The notes beneath the pieces were generated by a model. It did not search any database, was not told where the DNA came from, and saw only the letters and a list, made by a program, of their open reading frames with translations. Both the position numbers and the translations under genes were made by a program. DNA of 64,000 bases from an uncultured Mediterranea sp. (GTDB lineage: Bacteria > Bacteroidota > Bacteroidia > Bacteroidales > Bacteroidaceae). The stretch covers positions 124,001 to 188,000 of the forward strand of contig NZ_CABUOL010000005.1 in NCBI RefSeq assembly GCF_902493215.1, written 5' to 3'. Positions 16,644-25,372 of the stretch are shown here, piece after piece. Position 1 is the stretch's first letter. Every line of letters starts with the position of its first letter.

Positions 16644-18044
16644 CTATTTCTCCTCAGCAAACATCGGATCCCATGCCGGCAAGCGGATTGGTTTCTGTTT
16701 GAGGAGCTCCTTCACTTTTTCAGACACGTACTTGGTTTCGACTACCAGGCGGAACATGTATTCATCAAACCAACGATCAGTCATTATGAGATGCCCCTGA
16801 TATCCCGACTGAGCGCCCCAACTATTCTCCACCATCCATTTCACAGGCTTCCCATCCTTGTCCAAATCGACTGCCATCAACGTCATAGCGTGACTGGAAC
16901 CGCTTGAATATGTCTGGATACGCTGTTTTTTGTCCATACCAAAAGTAGTCCCCATCAGAGACTCATAATCATAGTTATTTACATCAAGCAAACCACGTTT
17001 GGAATCAAGGAACTTACCTACATCACAGGAGAAGTACATCATCGTACTGTCTTTCAATGAAGCAATGGCCATTTCCTTAATTTCGTCTACCGGCAAATTG
17101 ATATATGTCCAATTCTTTCCATCATAACGGTGACGGTCATAATCAATTTCATAACATTTATAATATTCACGACTAGGATCATTCATCAGCATCACATAAT
17201 TGGACAACAGATTCTTATCCCCATACTTTTCCAAGAAAGTCATCGGCGTATGATGTTCCGTTTCTATCGGATTTCCCTGAACATCCTTACGGACAAAGTC
17301 AAATTCTGTCGGGGGTACTCCCAAATTCAACACCAGCATTCGGTAAATAGTACCCAACATTTTTGTTTTCTCTTCCAACATGACAGAACGTTTGGCGCCA
17401 TTTGTCCCCAATTCACGAAGCTGAAGTCCATACTCTTTCAGTTTCAACGAAATAAGATTGGCCATTTGCGATGTATTGTTACTACTGTTGGTCTCCGGCA
17501 TAGCTTCTTTAGGAACAAGTCCATATTTACCCACAATGTCAGCCACACCGGTAAATGTACCTCCGTCACTCAGCGGATGCTGGAAGAGCCATTGTACCGT
17601 TTTATCTTCTAGAGGCTTGTCACTGGTATCAATTATCCCCTGAAGAAAAAGATTCGACTTTTCCAGCTGGTCCCAAAAGAACGGATAGATTTCAGAAAAT
17701 TCAAACGAAGGCAGATTGTATTTAGCCATCGCCTTGGCACGCATTACGTTCAAACCCGTAAAAAGCCAGCAACGACCGGAAGATTGTTGGTCCGTAACAC
17801 CTTTCGACTTCACACGTATGGAAAAATGGGTATCCATCTCCTGCATATTCTCCTGATTGAGGGCCAGGCTCCGGATGCTGTTGTTTCCGATAGCATTACG
17901 CAGAGCCTTATCGGAAGCAGTTCCTTGATAACTTTGACGAATCTGCCCCAGCATATCCGGACTGATTCCACCCTTACTATCCTGAGCCTGTGCATTAAGC
18001 AAGATACTTCCCAGAACAAATACCGATAAAAATTGTTTCTTCAT
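16644..18044 (-). CDS. exported C1-family cysteine peptidase (bleomycin hydrolase/PepC type)
   Basis: The 466-residue peptidase has a signal peptide (MKKQFLSVFVLGSILLNAQAQ). All three parts of the papain-like triad are visible: the Cys in SSGRCWLFTGLN, the His in SGSSHAMTLMAVD and the Asn in WMVENSWG. Length and layout fit the PepC/bleomycin hydrolase family. That family is usually cytosolic, but the Bacteroidetes branch is exported, so this one probably trims peptides in the periplasm or at the surface. ATG 18044 is chosen over 18053 because it begins the signal peptide. The promoter region is shared with the divergent barrel gene. Confidence 0.93.
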   Translation of the reverse strand: MKKQFLSVFVLGSILLNAQAQDSKGGISPDMLGQIRQSYQGTASDKALRNAIGNNSIRSLALNQENMQEMDTHFSIRVKSKGVTDQQSSGRCWLFTGLNVMRAKAMAKYNLPSFEFSEIYPFFWDQLEKSNLFLQGIIDTSDKPLEDKTVQWLFQHPLSDGGTFTGVADIVGKYGLVPKEAMPETNSSNNTSQMANLISLKLKEYGLQLRELGTNGAKRSVMLEEKTKMLGTIYRMLVLNLGVPPTEFDFVRKDVQGNPIETEHHTPMTFLEKYGDKNLLSNYVMLMNDPSREYYKCYEIDYDRHRYDGKNWTYINLPVDEIKEMAIASLKDSTMMYFSCDVGKFLDSKRGLLDVNNYDYESLMGTTFGMDKKQRIQTYSSGSSHAMTLMAVDLDKDGKPVKWMVENSWGAQSGYQGHLIMTDRWFDEYMFRLVVETKYVSEKVKELLKQKPIRLPAWDPMFAEEK

Positions 18045-18082
18045 TAATGACAAACTTTTTAAATGAGCAATGTTAATAGCTA

Positions 18083-18121
18083 CAAATATACAAGCTTTTT
18101 CTGAGATTTTTAGTACCTTTG
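18083..18121. promoter_or_regulatory. divergent promoters of the C1 peptidase and barrel genes
   Basis: A minus-strand -7 box TATATTTG (18090-18083) and a plus-strand -7 box TACCTTTG (18114-18121) lie 24 bp apart. The two polymerase footprints overlap, so the divergent genes may compete for transcription. The plus-strand box overlaps the apparent ATG at 18119, which excludes that codon as a start. Confidence 0.65.
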
Positions 18122-18139
18122 CAACACATTTCCAACAAT

Positions 18140-19345
18140 ATGAAGAAAATAATATCTATTCTGCTTCTTTTTATATGGGTAGTGACCGATATAAAAGCCC
18201 AACAAAGGGAAGATGTAGCGTTGAATGACAGTACCCCTGCCCTCACAAAAAAAGAACTACGGAAGCTTGAAAAAGCGAACCGTAATTTTCATTATAACAT
18301 CTTGGGAGGCCCAAGCTATTCGCCAGATTTTGGACTTCTGATTGGCGGAAGTGCCCTGATGACATTCAGCATGGCGCCAGAAGACACAACACTGAAACGT
18401 TCGGTCGTACCTGCCGCACTGGCATTCATGTTTGACGGAGGAATCAACATCTTCTTCAAACCCCAATTATTCTTCAAACACGACCGTTTCCGCATCTTCG
18501 GGAAGTTCAGTTACAAGAATACATTGGAGAACTACTATGATATCGGATATACCACAAACAAGAACTACATCCGAAGCGACTCTACAAGCCAGTACCGTTA
18601 CAGCGGTGTACAGATCAATCCATGGTTCCTGTTCCGTTTGGGTAACAGCGACTTTTTCGCAGGACCCCAAATTGACATTAATTATGACCACTTCACCCAA
18701 CCGGCCAAAGGACTGACGACCAATGAAAGCTATCTGGCAGCAGGTGGTAACGCCAACGGATACAAGAATTTCAACTCCGGATTGGGTTTCCTTCTGACAT
18801 ACGACAGCCGCGATGTGCCAGCCAATGCGTATAAAGGAATTTATCTGGACTTCCGTGGCATGATGTATCATAAGATTTTTGGCAGTGACAAAAATTTTTA
18901 TCGACTGGAACTGGATTACCGCCAATACAAGGAAGTGGGTAACCGCAAAGTTATTGCCTGGACGGCGCAGACCAAGAATGTATTCGGGAAAAATATTCCC
19001 CTCACCCAATATTCTCTCACAGGTACCCCCTTTGATCTACGTGGATATTACCAGGGACAATATCGCGACAAATCATCGCATATCGTCATGGCAGAATACC
19101 GTCAAATGCTCAATACCGATCAGGAAACCTGGTTAAAACGCATCATCAGCCACCTGGGCTTCGTAGTATGGGGAGGATGTGGTTTTATGGGCCCCACACC
19201 TGGAAAGATAGAAGGAGTATTGCCGAATTATGGCGTAGGCCTCCGCATCGAGGTACAACCACGAATGAATGTCCGTCTGGATTTGGGCAAGAATACTGTA
19301 AACAACCAAACCCTCTTCTACTTCAACATGACCGAAGCATTCTGA
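18140..19345 (+). CDS. BamA/TamA-family outer-membrane barrel protein
   Basis: The 401-residue protein has a signal peptide (MKKIISILLLFIWVVTDIKAQ) and a C-terminal Omp85-type 16-strand barrel. Features are the alternating strands from about residue 55 on, a GYYQGQYRD strand and the terminal aromatic residue. It is too short to carry the five POTRA domains of BamA. It therefore resembles the short POTRA-less surface-antigen D15 proteins of Bacteroidetes, whose function is unknown. The start at 18140 is set by the promoter at 18114-18121. Confidence 0.85.
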   Translation: MKKIISILLLFIWVVTDIKAQQREDVALNDSTPALTKKELRKLEKANRNFHYNILGGPSYSPDFGLLIGGSALMTFSMAPEDTTLKRSVVPAALAFMFDGGINIFFKPQLFFKHDRFRIFGKFSYKNTLENYYDIGYTTNKNYIRSDSTSQYRYSGVQINPWFLFRLGNSDFFAGPQIDINYDHFTQPAKGLTTNESYLAAGGNANGYKNFNSGLGFLLTYDSRDVPANAYKGIYLDFRGMMYHKIFGSDKNFYRLELDYRQYKEVGNRKVIAWTAQTKNVFGKNIPLTQYSLTGTPFDLRGYYQGQYRDKSSHIVMAEYRQMLNTDQETWLKRIISHLGFVVWGGCGFMGPTPGKIEGVLPNYGVGLRIEVQPRMNVRLDLGKNTVNNQTLFYFNMTEAF

Positions 19346-19383
19346 TTGATTATATTTTCCAATATAATTATCTACCAGAAAAA

Positions 19384-19408
19384 GGGGATGCCTCAAACAA
19401 GCATCCCC
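19384..19408 (-). terminator. terminator of the carboxyltransferase gene
   Basis: GGGGATGC (19384-19391) and GCATCCCC (19401-19408) form a perfect 8-bp stem. Read on the minus strand it is followed by TTTTTCT. It may also stop the convergent barrel gene. Confidence 0.75.
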
Positions 19409-19486
19409 CATCCTGCTGTTCCTACAAACTTTTTACCACATGCACTTTTGTGCCATACCTATCGAAAACGAATTGGAAACAATTGT

Positions 19487-21262
19487 TTATGCAAATATAT
19501 CGCTGCGTTGTATATAGGCAATTACATCGCCTTTGTTCACCATAGCCCCTTGTTGGGCGCAAATCTCTACAACGCGCCCCGTAAATCCTGTATAAATCTT
19601 TTCATATTCACCCCACGGTGTAGAAATATAACAAAATACCTCATCATGCTGATATTTGCGGCCGACAAATGGAGCTGATGACGGACCGTCAACTGATACC
19701 TCCCACAATATCTGTCCCCTTGACGGAGCGATCACCGGGTCAGCCTTCGCACGTTTCAGTTTCTTGATATCTTCTTCGGAAACAACCCCTTGGGACAAAG
19801 CGGCATCTTTGGCACGCATCAACTCTTCTTCAAAACGTTTTTTGGCCACTCCCGATTTATAATCACGGTACTGACGGTCGTGCATGGCCAGTTCAAACAA
19901 TTCTTCATCATCTTCACCATACTCCCATCCGTTCTCATCCATCTCCTTACGATATTGATCCAACGCATCAGGATAGTTGGCTTGAGGATCAGTATCCACA
20001 AACTCATAGCCTTTTTCCTTGGCCAGTTCTACAATTTCAGGTGCCAATTTACCGGGAAGCCGTCCGCTCTTACCCAAAATCATATCCCAAGTGTGATTGT
20101 CAATCATGGTCCACCGTTCTTCCCCCTTCACCAGCTGCATGACATTCATCAATGCCACATTCTTGACGTACTGGCTGAACGGTGTAACCAGTGGAGGATA
20201 GCCTAATTTCGGCCATACATATTCTACTTCATCGAATAACATAACCAACAAATCATCGATACTCATCGGAGGTTGGTTTTTACTCTTCAATATAAGATTG
20301 ATTCCCGAATGGACTCCTTTCAGATCGGCCATCATCGAACCCATCATTCCACCCGGCAATCCGCATTTCAGCAGCAACGACGACATATGCTTGTTGGTCG
20401 GATCCATAAAGTATCCCAAAAAGTCATCAATAAATTCCTGAGTCATTGCACGTGCCTTCATATAGGCCTTCATATTGATTTCAGGAACTTGGAATCCCTT
20501 GTCCTTCAACATAGCCTGCACAGAAATCACATCGGGATGTACCTTTCCCCACGACATGGGTTCCATCGCCACATCTATTATATCAGCTCCGTTTTCGCAT
20601 ACTTCAAGAATAGAAGCCATCGAAAGTCCCGGTCCGCTATGCCCGTGATACTGTATCAATACTTCGGGATGGCGTTCCTTGATAGCCTTAGTCAGACGGC
20701 CCAGCATACCTGGACGACCGATTCCGGCCATATCTTTCAAACAAATTTCAGGCGCTCCGGCTTCAATCAGCTTGTCTGCAATTTCCGTGTAATACTCCAC
20801 CGTATGGACAGGTGAATAAGTAATACATAACGTAGCTTGAGGAATCATGCCCGCTTCCAAAGCATATTTAATGGACGGGATGATATTGCGAGTCTCATTC
20901 AAACCACAGAAGATACGGGTTATATCGACCCCTTGTGCATGTTTCACCTTATACATCAGCCGACGTACATCAGCAGGAACGGGATACATGCGCAACGCAT
21001 TCAATCCCCTGTCCAGCATGTGGGTTTGTATGCCCGCATCATGAAAAGGTTTCGTAAAAGCACGCACGGCCTTGTTCGGATTCTCGCCGTAAAGCAGGTT
21101 CACCTGTTCAAAGGCACCGCCATTGGTTTCGACTCTCGCAAAACAACCCATCTCGACAATCAGAGGAGCAATCCGCACCAATTGGTCTACTCTAGGCTGA
21201 TATTTGCCGGATGACTGCCACATGTCCCGATAAACGAGACTGAATTTAATTTCTTTTTTCAT
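19487..21262 (-). CDS. carboxyltransferase subunit (OadA / pyruvate carboxylase B type)
   Basis: The 591-residue protein has an HMGL-like TIM barrel with the expected metal and carbamyl-lysine residues. These are Asp13 in VYRDMWQSSG, Lys176 in CLKDMAG and His206/His208 in YHGHSG. A conserved carboxylase domain and a C-terminal biotinyl-like domain (TGFTGRVVEICAQQGAMVNKGDVIAYI) follow. That domain lacks the AMKM biotinylation motif, so biotin must be supplied by a separate carrier protein. The family moves carboxyl groups between biotin and pyruvate/oxaloacetate. It stands alone, without biotin carboxylase or the membrane beta subunit nearby. Exact reaction unknown. Confidence 0.85.
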   Translation of the reverse strand: MKKEIKFSLVYRDMWQSSGKYQPRVDQLVRIAPLIVEMGCFARVETNGGAFEQVNLLYGENPNKAVRAFTKPFHDAGIQTHMLDRGLNALRMYPVPADVRRLMYKVKHAQGVDITRIFCGLNETRNIIPSIKYALEAGMIPQATLCITYSPVHTVEYYTEIADKLIEAGAPEICLKDMAGIGRPGMLGRLTKAIKERHPEVLIQYHGHSGPGLSMASILEVCENGADIIDVAMEPMSWGKVHPDVISVQAMLKDKGFQVPEINMKAYMKARAMTQEFIDDFLGYFMDPTNKHMSSLLLKCGLPGGMMGSMMADLKGVHSGINLILKSKNQPPMSIDDLLVMLFDEVEYVWPKLGYPPLVTPFSQYVKNVALMNVMQLVKGEERWTMIDNHTWDMILGKSGRLPGKLAPEIVELAKEKGYEFVDTDPQANYPDALDQYRKEMDENGWEYGEDDEELFELAMHDRQYRDYKSGVAKKRFEEELMRAKDAALSQGVVSEEDIKKLKRAKADPVIAPSRGQILWEVSVDGPSSAPFVGRKYQHDEVFCYISTPWGEYEKIYTGFTGRVVEICAQQGAMVNKGDVIAYIQRSDIFA

Positions 21263-21308
21263 CGTAGTCAGGTATTAGTGATTTTTCCTGGGGTTAACTT
21301 AACAAGTA

Positions 21309-21316
21309 CAAATATA
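21309..21316 (-). promoter_or_regulatory. -7 box of the carboxyltransferase gene
   Basis: Minus-strand TATATTTG fits TAnnTTTG and lies 47 bp upstream of the start codon. No strong -33 element is visible. Confidence 0.5.
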
Positions 21317-21478
21317 GCTGATTTAATTGACATATCGACATTTTTACACTAAAAATATTCACCTTAAAAGATATGTTATATATCATATTGTCACCCATCT
21401 GACTTCCCTTACATTCCCGATAGCCGTCAAAAAGAATAATTTCCACCATATTAAATACCACCATCCGTGATTTTTTCA

Positions 21479-21486
21479 TAGTTTTG
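21479..21486 (+). promoter_or_regulatory. -7 box of the M16 protease gene
   Basis: TAGTTTTG fits TAnnTTTG and lies 48 bp before ATG 21535. The 272-bp gap also holds the opposing promoter at 21309-21316; nothing else is recognised in it. Confidence 0.5.
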
Positions 21487-21534
21487 TATACTGATTAACT
21501 ATCAAAGACACATCAACTGAAAAAAAGTAAAGTT

Positions 21535-24438
21535 ATGAGATTCACAAAAATGAAAATGTTGCTATGCCTGGCTATCGCCGTCATAGCCACGCCTGTATTC
21601 AGCCAAGGCCTGAAGGCATTCAAACTCAAGAACGGTCTTTCCGTATATATATGGGAAGACGCATCCAAATCGGATGTATTCGGACTGGTCGGTGTTAGGG
21701 CCGGTTCCATCAACGAGCCCGAAGAGTATACCGGACTGGCCCATTATCTGGAGCACGTCATGTTCAAAGGTACAGACAACATCGGAGCGCTCAACTGGGC
21801 TGAAGAAGAACCCATCTACAAAGAAATCATCGCAAAGTATGACCAACGGGCTTCCGAAACCGACCCCGTCAAAAAAGACGCCCTGAATCAGGAAATCAAT
21901 GAACTGACCCTGAAAGCCGGCAAAATCAGTCTTCCCACCGAATATTCCAGCCTGATGGAAAGCATCGGAGCCAAAGGAGTAAACGCTGCTACCAGTTACG
22001 ACTACACCTTTTATCACAGCTCCTTCCCTGCCTATCAGGTAAATAAATGGCTCGAAATCTCCTCCCAGCGTTTCATCCATCCAGTGTTCCGTTCCTTCCA
22101 GCCGGAGTTGGAAAATGTATACGAAGAATACAACCGCGCCCAGGACAATCCCAATCAGGCAGTCAGCAGCTTTTTCATGAGCAAGGCATTCGAAGGTCAC
22201 CCCTATTCGCGCGACATCATCGGATTACCCGAACACTTGAAGAATCCGCAACTGAGCAAACTCATCGAATTTTATGACACCTGGTACGTACCCGAAAACA
22301 TGGTACTGATATTGGTAGGAAACATCAATGCCCAGCAAGTGGCCAGCCGCATAGCAGGAACCTTCGGCCGCCTGGCCAAAAAACCGATGCCCGAACGCAA
22401 GACCTACGCAGACATGAACATTAAGGGACGGAAGCAATATACCGAGAAAATAGGCTACTATCCGCAGGTTGCCATGGTATTCAATGGGGTACCGGCCGGA
22501 CATCCCGACGAAGATGCACTCGACATTGCCCTCTCCCTGCTGAGCAACGGCAGCCAGACAGGCGCATTGGACAAACTGGTACTGGACGGTGAACTGACCA
22601 GTGCCGGAGCTTATGCACAGACATTCCGCGAACAAGGTCGTTCCGTAGTAGTCAGCATCCCGCTGTACGACGAAAACCAGCGCCGCTTCGAGTCGAACAA
22701 GAGCGCTGAAAAGAAAGCGGTGGAAGCCATCGGAAAAATAGCGAACGGAGAGTTCGAAGACTGGAAAATCAATGCCATCAAGGCAGAAATGTGCCGTCAG
22801 TTCGACCTGGCTATGGAGAAGAACGAACAGAAAGCCATGATTCTGATGAACGCCTTCTGCAACGGTCAGGACTTGGGTGAAATACTGAACTACAAGGACA
22901 AGATTATGGCTGTGACCAACGACGACGTAAAACGTGTAGCCAAGCAATACCTCTCCCAAAACTATCTGGCCCTTTATATTGAACAAGGTAAAGCCAAGAA
23001 AAACGAGAAGATAGCCAAGCCCAACTACAAGCCCGTAGAACCTCCTGTAGGACAACAATCGCTCTATGCTCTGCAATTCAAAAACCTGCCCATCGGACAC
23101 GTAGCCGAGAACTTCATTGATTTCAGTGACGTACAGATGAAGCAGCTGAACGACCGTTCCAAGATGTACTATACCCCCAATAAGGAGAACAACATCTTCC
23201 AGCTCGTCCTGCAATATGGTGCCGGCACAGATGAATTCCCCAAACTGGACATTGCAGCCAACCTGATGAACAATGCCGGTGTGATGGGGCTCTACGAACC
23301 ACAACAGTTGAAGGAGGAACTCAGCAAGCTGAACGCCACTTGTTACGTATCGGCTAGCTCCAACTACCTGACCATCGTGATGGAAGGATTCGAAGAAACT
23401 CTTCCCCAAGCCTGCCAGCTCCTGTCCCGACAAATCCTGATGCCCAAGCTGGACGATAAGCAGCTGGCACAGCTGAAAGGTAACATTCTAAGTACACGCC
23501 AACAGCGCAAGGAAAATGTCAGTACCCTGAACGAAGCCCTGCGCCAATACCTGCTCTACGGTGACAAGTCGGACTACATCGACGAACTGACCGACAAGGA
23601 AGTGCTGGAACTGCAAATTTCGGAACTGACAGGCGACATCAACCGTGCCTCCAACTTCGAATCCAAAATCTTCTATACAGGTACCCTGCCGTTCGACAAC
23701 GTCTACACCATCCTGAGCCAGAACCTCCCGCTGGTGGCCAACGAACGCCCGTCCGAATCGCCGCGCGTGAAGCCGATGCAGGCAGTAAGCGAGAACACCA
23801 TCTACTTCTTGCCGAACAGTGACGCCGAACAGGCACAGATACACTTCTACCTGCCCATGCAGACAGCCGACAAGAAAGATGACGTAATGCGCGACGCCTT
23901 CAACCAGTATTTCGGACTGGACTTCACCGGACTGGTGTTGAACGAAATCCGTGAGAAACGTTCCATGGCCTACACAGCCTATGCCTACGCCACCACGCAA
24001 GGAATTGCCGGCAAGGCCAGCTACCTGTACGGCAGCATCGGCACCCAGAACGACAAGGCCAACGATGCCATCGACGTGTTTATGGGTCTCATCAACGACA
24101 TGCCGAAGAATGCCGACCGCATCGACAACATCAAGAGTTACCTGCGCCAGTCTGCCCTGACCAATCATCCCGACTTCCGCAGCAAGGCCATGTATCTGGT
24201 AAATCTGGGTTACCAGGGTTACACAGAAGACCCAGCCAAAGAACAGCTGCCGCAAATCGATGCCCTGACCTTCGACGACATCGTGAAGTTCTACGAAGCA
24301 AACATCAAGGGCAAACCCTATGCCATCGCCATCATGGGTAACCCCAAAATGATAGACCTGAAGAAGCTGGAAAAATACGGTAAAGTAGTCAAACTGAATG
24401 ACAACAAACTGTTCAATACGACAGATACGCTGTTCTGA
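21535..24438 (+). CDS. M16-family zinc metalloprotease (insulinase type), exported
   Basis: The 967-residue protein has a signal peptide (residues about 1-23) and four tandem M16-type domains. The active site is the inverted zinc motif HxxEH in GLAHYLEHVMFKG (His70, Glu73, His74). The distal Glu ligand is probably in LENVYEEYNRAQ. The C-terminal half (from about residue 500) is the catalytically silent partner, with RxxY-type EIREKRSMAYTAYAYA. The chain forms a periplasmic clamshell that degrades small peptides. It is expressed alone, and its 3' end is followed by a 23-bp tandem array and a strong terminator. Confidence 0.93.
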   Translation: MRFTKMKMLLCLAIAVIATPVFSQGLKAFKLKNGLSVYIWEDASKSDVFGLVGVRAGSINEPEEYTGLAHYLEHVMFKGTDNIGALNWAEEEPIYKEIIAKYDQRASETDPVKKDALNQEINELTLKAGKISLPTEYSSLMESIGAKGVNAATSYDYTFYHSSFPAYQVNKWLEISSQRFIHPVFRSFQPELENVYEEYNRAQDNPNQAVSSFFMSKAFEGHPYSRDIIGLPEHLKNPQLSKLIEFYDTWYVPENMVLILVGNINAQQVASRIAGTFGRLAKKPMPERKTYADMNIKGRKQYTEKIGYYPQVAMVFNGVPAGHPDEDALDIALSLLSNGSQTGALDKLVLDGELTSAGAYAQTFREQGRSVVVSIPLYDENQRRFESNKSAEKKAVEAIGKIANGEFEDWKINAIKAEMCRQFDLAMEKNEQKAMILMNAFCNGQDLGEILNYKDKIMAVTNDDVKRVAKQYLSQNYLALYIEQGKAKKNEKIAKPNYKPVEPPVGQQSLYALQFKNLPIGHVAENFIDFSDVQMKQLNDRSKMYYTPNKENNIFQLVLQYGAGTDEFPKLDIAANLMNNAGVMGLYEPQQLKEELSKLNATCYVSASSNYLTIVMEGFEETLPQACQLLSRQILMPKLDDKQLAQLKGNILSTRQQRKENVSTLNEALRQYLLYGDKSDYIDELTDKEVLELQISELTGDINRASNFESKIFYTGTLPFDNVYTILSQNLPLVANERPSESPRVKPMQAVSENTIYFLPNSDAEQAQIHFYLPMQTADKKDDVMRDAFNQYFGLDFTGLVLNEIREKRSMAYTAYAYATTQGIAGKASYLYGSIGTQNDKANDAIDVFMGLINDMPKNADRIDNIKSYLRQSALTNHPDFRSKAMYLVNLGYQGYTEDPAKEQLPQIDALTFDDIVKFYEANIKGKPYAIAIMGNPKMIDLKKLEKYGKVVKLNDNKLFNTTDTLF

Positions 24439-24453
24439 CACAGGGAGTTCACA

Positions 24454-24591
24454 ACGACCCACTGCATGGAATCCTCACGAAGCACTGCATGACCCTCTGA
24501 CGAAGTGCTTCGTGAGGAGCTGACGAAGCACTGCATGAGGGGGTAACGAAGTGCTCCGTCAGACCTTAAGAAAGCACTTCGTCAGAACTGC
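24454..24591. repeat. tandem array, six 23-bp units
   Basis: Units start at 24454, 24477, 24500, 24523, 24546 and 24569, an exact 23-bp period. The core alternates between ACGAAGCACTGCATGA and ACGAAGTGCTTCGTGA. ACGAAGTGCTTCGT is a near-palindrome of 14 bp. The first and last units are the most diverged. The units are contiguous with no spacer, unlike CRISPR. The array lies in the gap between convergent genes, just before the terminator. Confidence 0.9.
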
Positions 24592-24597
24592 TACCAT

Positions 24598-24648
24598 AAA
24601 AGTCACGGACGGTATGAGCGAAACGACTCTCATACCGTCCGTGACTTT
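24598..24648. terminator. strong bidirectional terminator
   Basis: A perfect stem of about 20 bp (24599-24618 with 24629-24648; core GTCACGGACGGTATGAG) encloses a 10-base loop. T-rich sequence follows on the plus strand and AAA precedes it. It separates the convergent M16 and TRIC-channel genes. Confidence 0.85.
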
Positions 24649-24678
24649 ATTCTTTCCTGTCCCTATGTCAATCAGCCG

Positions 24679-25290
24679 TCAGGCGTGCCCCGACAGCGTC
24701 GGGAGGCAAATCTTGTACTTCACGGCCAGAATACGTGTCAGGAAAACCACAATGCCACAGGCTATCTGACAAATATAATCGTCCATCTGCCCCAACGCAC
24801 AGAGCCAGTAGACCAGTCCGCCCACCACGCAGGCCATTGCATAAATCTCCTTACGGAATATCAACGGAATTTCATTGATAAACACGTCGCGGATGACACC
24901 ACCTGCCGCACCCGTCATGCTACCCATGATGATAGCCACCCAGAAAGGGTAACCCAGCGACAGACTCTTGCCCACACCTACAACCGTAAACAACGCCAGA
25001 CCGATGGTGTCGAAGAAGAAAAACGTATTGTTCAGATGGATGAGATGCTTGCCGAACATAGTCACAAATATCAGGGCAAGCCCGGTACATATAAGGTAAA
25101 TGGGATCGGTCATCCAGCCGGGAGTCACATCGAGCAACAAGTCACGCAACGTACCTCCTCCGACGGCCGTAGCAAAACCAACCACGTATGCGCCAAACCA
25201 ATCAAAACGTTTGGCCGAAGCCAGACGAATGCCACTGATAGCAAAAGCAAACGTCCCCACAAAATCGAGTATCTGAACAAATGTAGGCAT
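24679..25290 (-). CDS. trimeric intracellular cation (TRIC) channel family protein
   Basis: The 203-residue membrane protein has seven predicted segments made of two UPF0126 repeats. Each repeat has a glycine-rich kink followed by Arg-Asp: FATAVGGGTLRDLLLD and TGAAGGVIRDVFINEIP. Prokaryotic TRIC homologues (YicG/YadS group) form monovalent cation channels, and some members are linked to glycine uptake. ATG 25290 is preferred over 25311 because the first membrane helix then starts at once. It is a monocistronic gene convergent with the M16 protease. Confidence 0.88.
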   Translation of the reverse strand: MPTFVQILDFVGTFAFAISGIRLASAKRFDWFGAYVVGFATAVGGGTLRDLLLDVTPGWMTDPIYLICTGLALIFVTMFGKHLIHLNNTFFFFDTIGLALFTVVGVGKSLSLGYPFWVAIIMGSMTGAAGGVIRDVFINEIPLIFRKEIYAMACVVGGLVYWLCALGQMDDYICQIACGIVVFLTRILAVKYKICLPTLSGHA

Positions 25291-25340
25291 AACAACTAAA
25301 ATTTCCTGCAAAGTAACGAATAAAATTCCATTAGAAAACG

Positions 25341-25348
25341 TACTTTTG
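25341..25348 (+). promoter_or_regulatory. -7 box of the WecB-like gene
   Basis: TACTTTTG fits TAnnTTTG. A start point near 25355 favours ATG 25373 over ATG 25361. Confidence 0.55.
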
Positions 25349-25372
25349 TGAAAGAATTAAATGATACGACTC

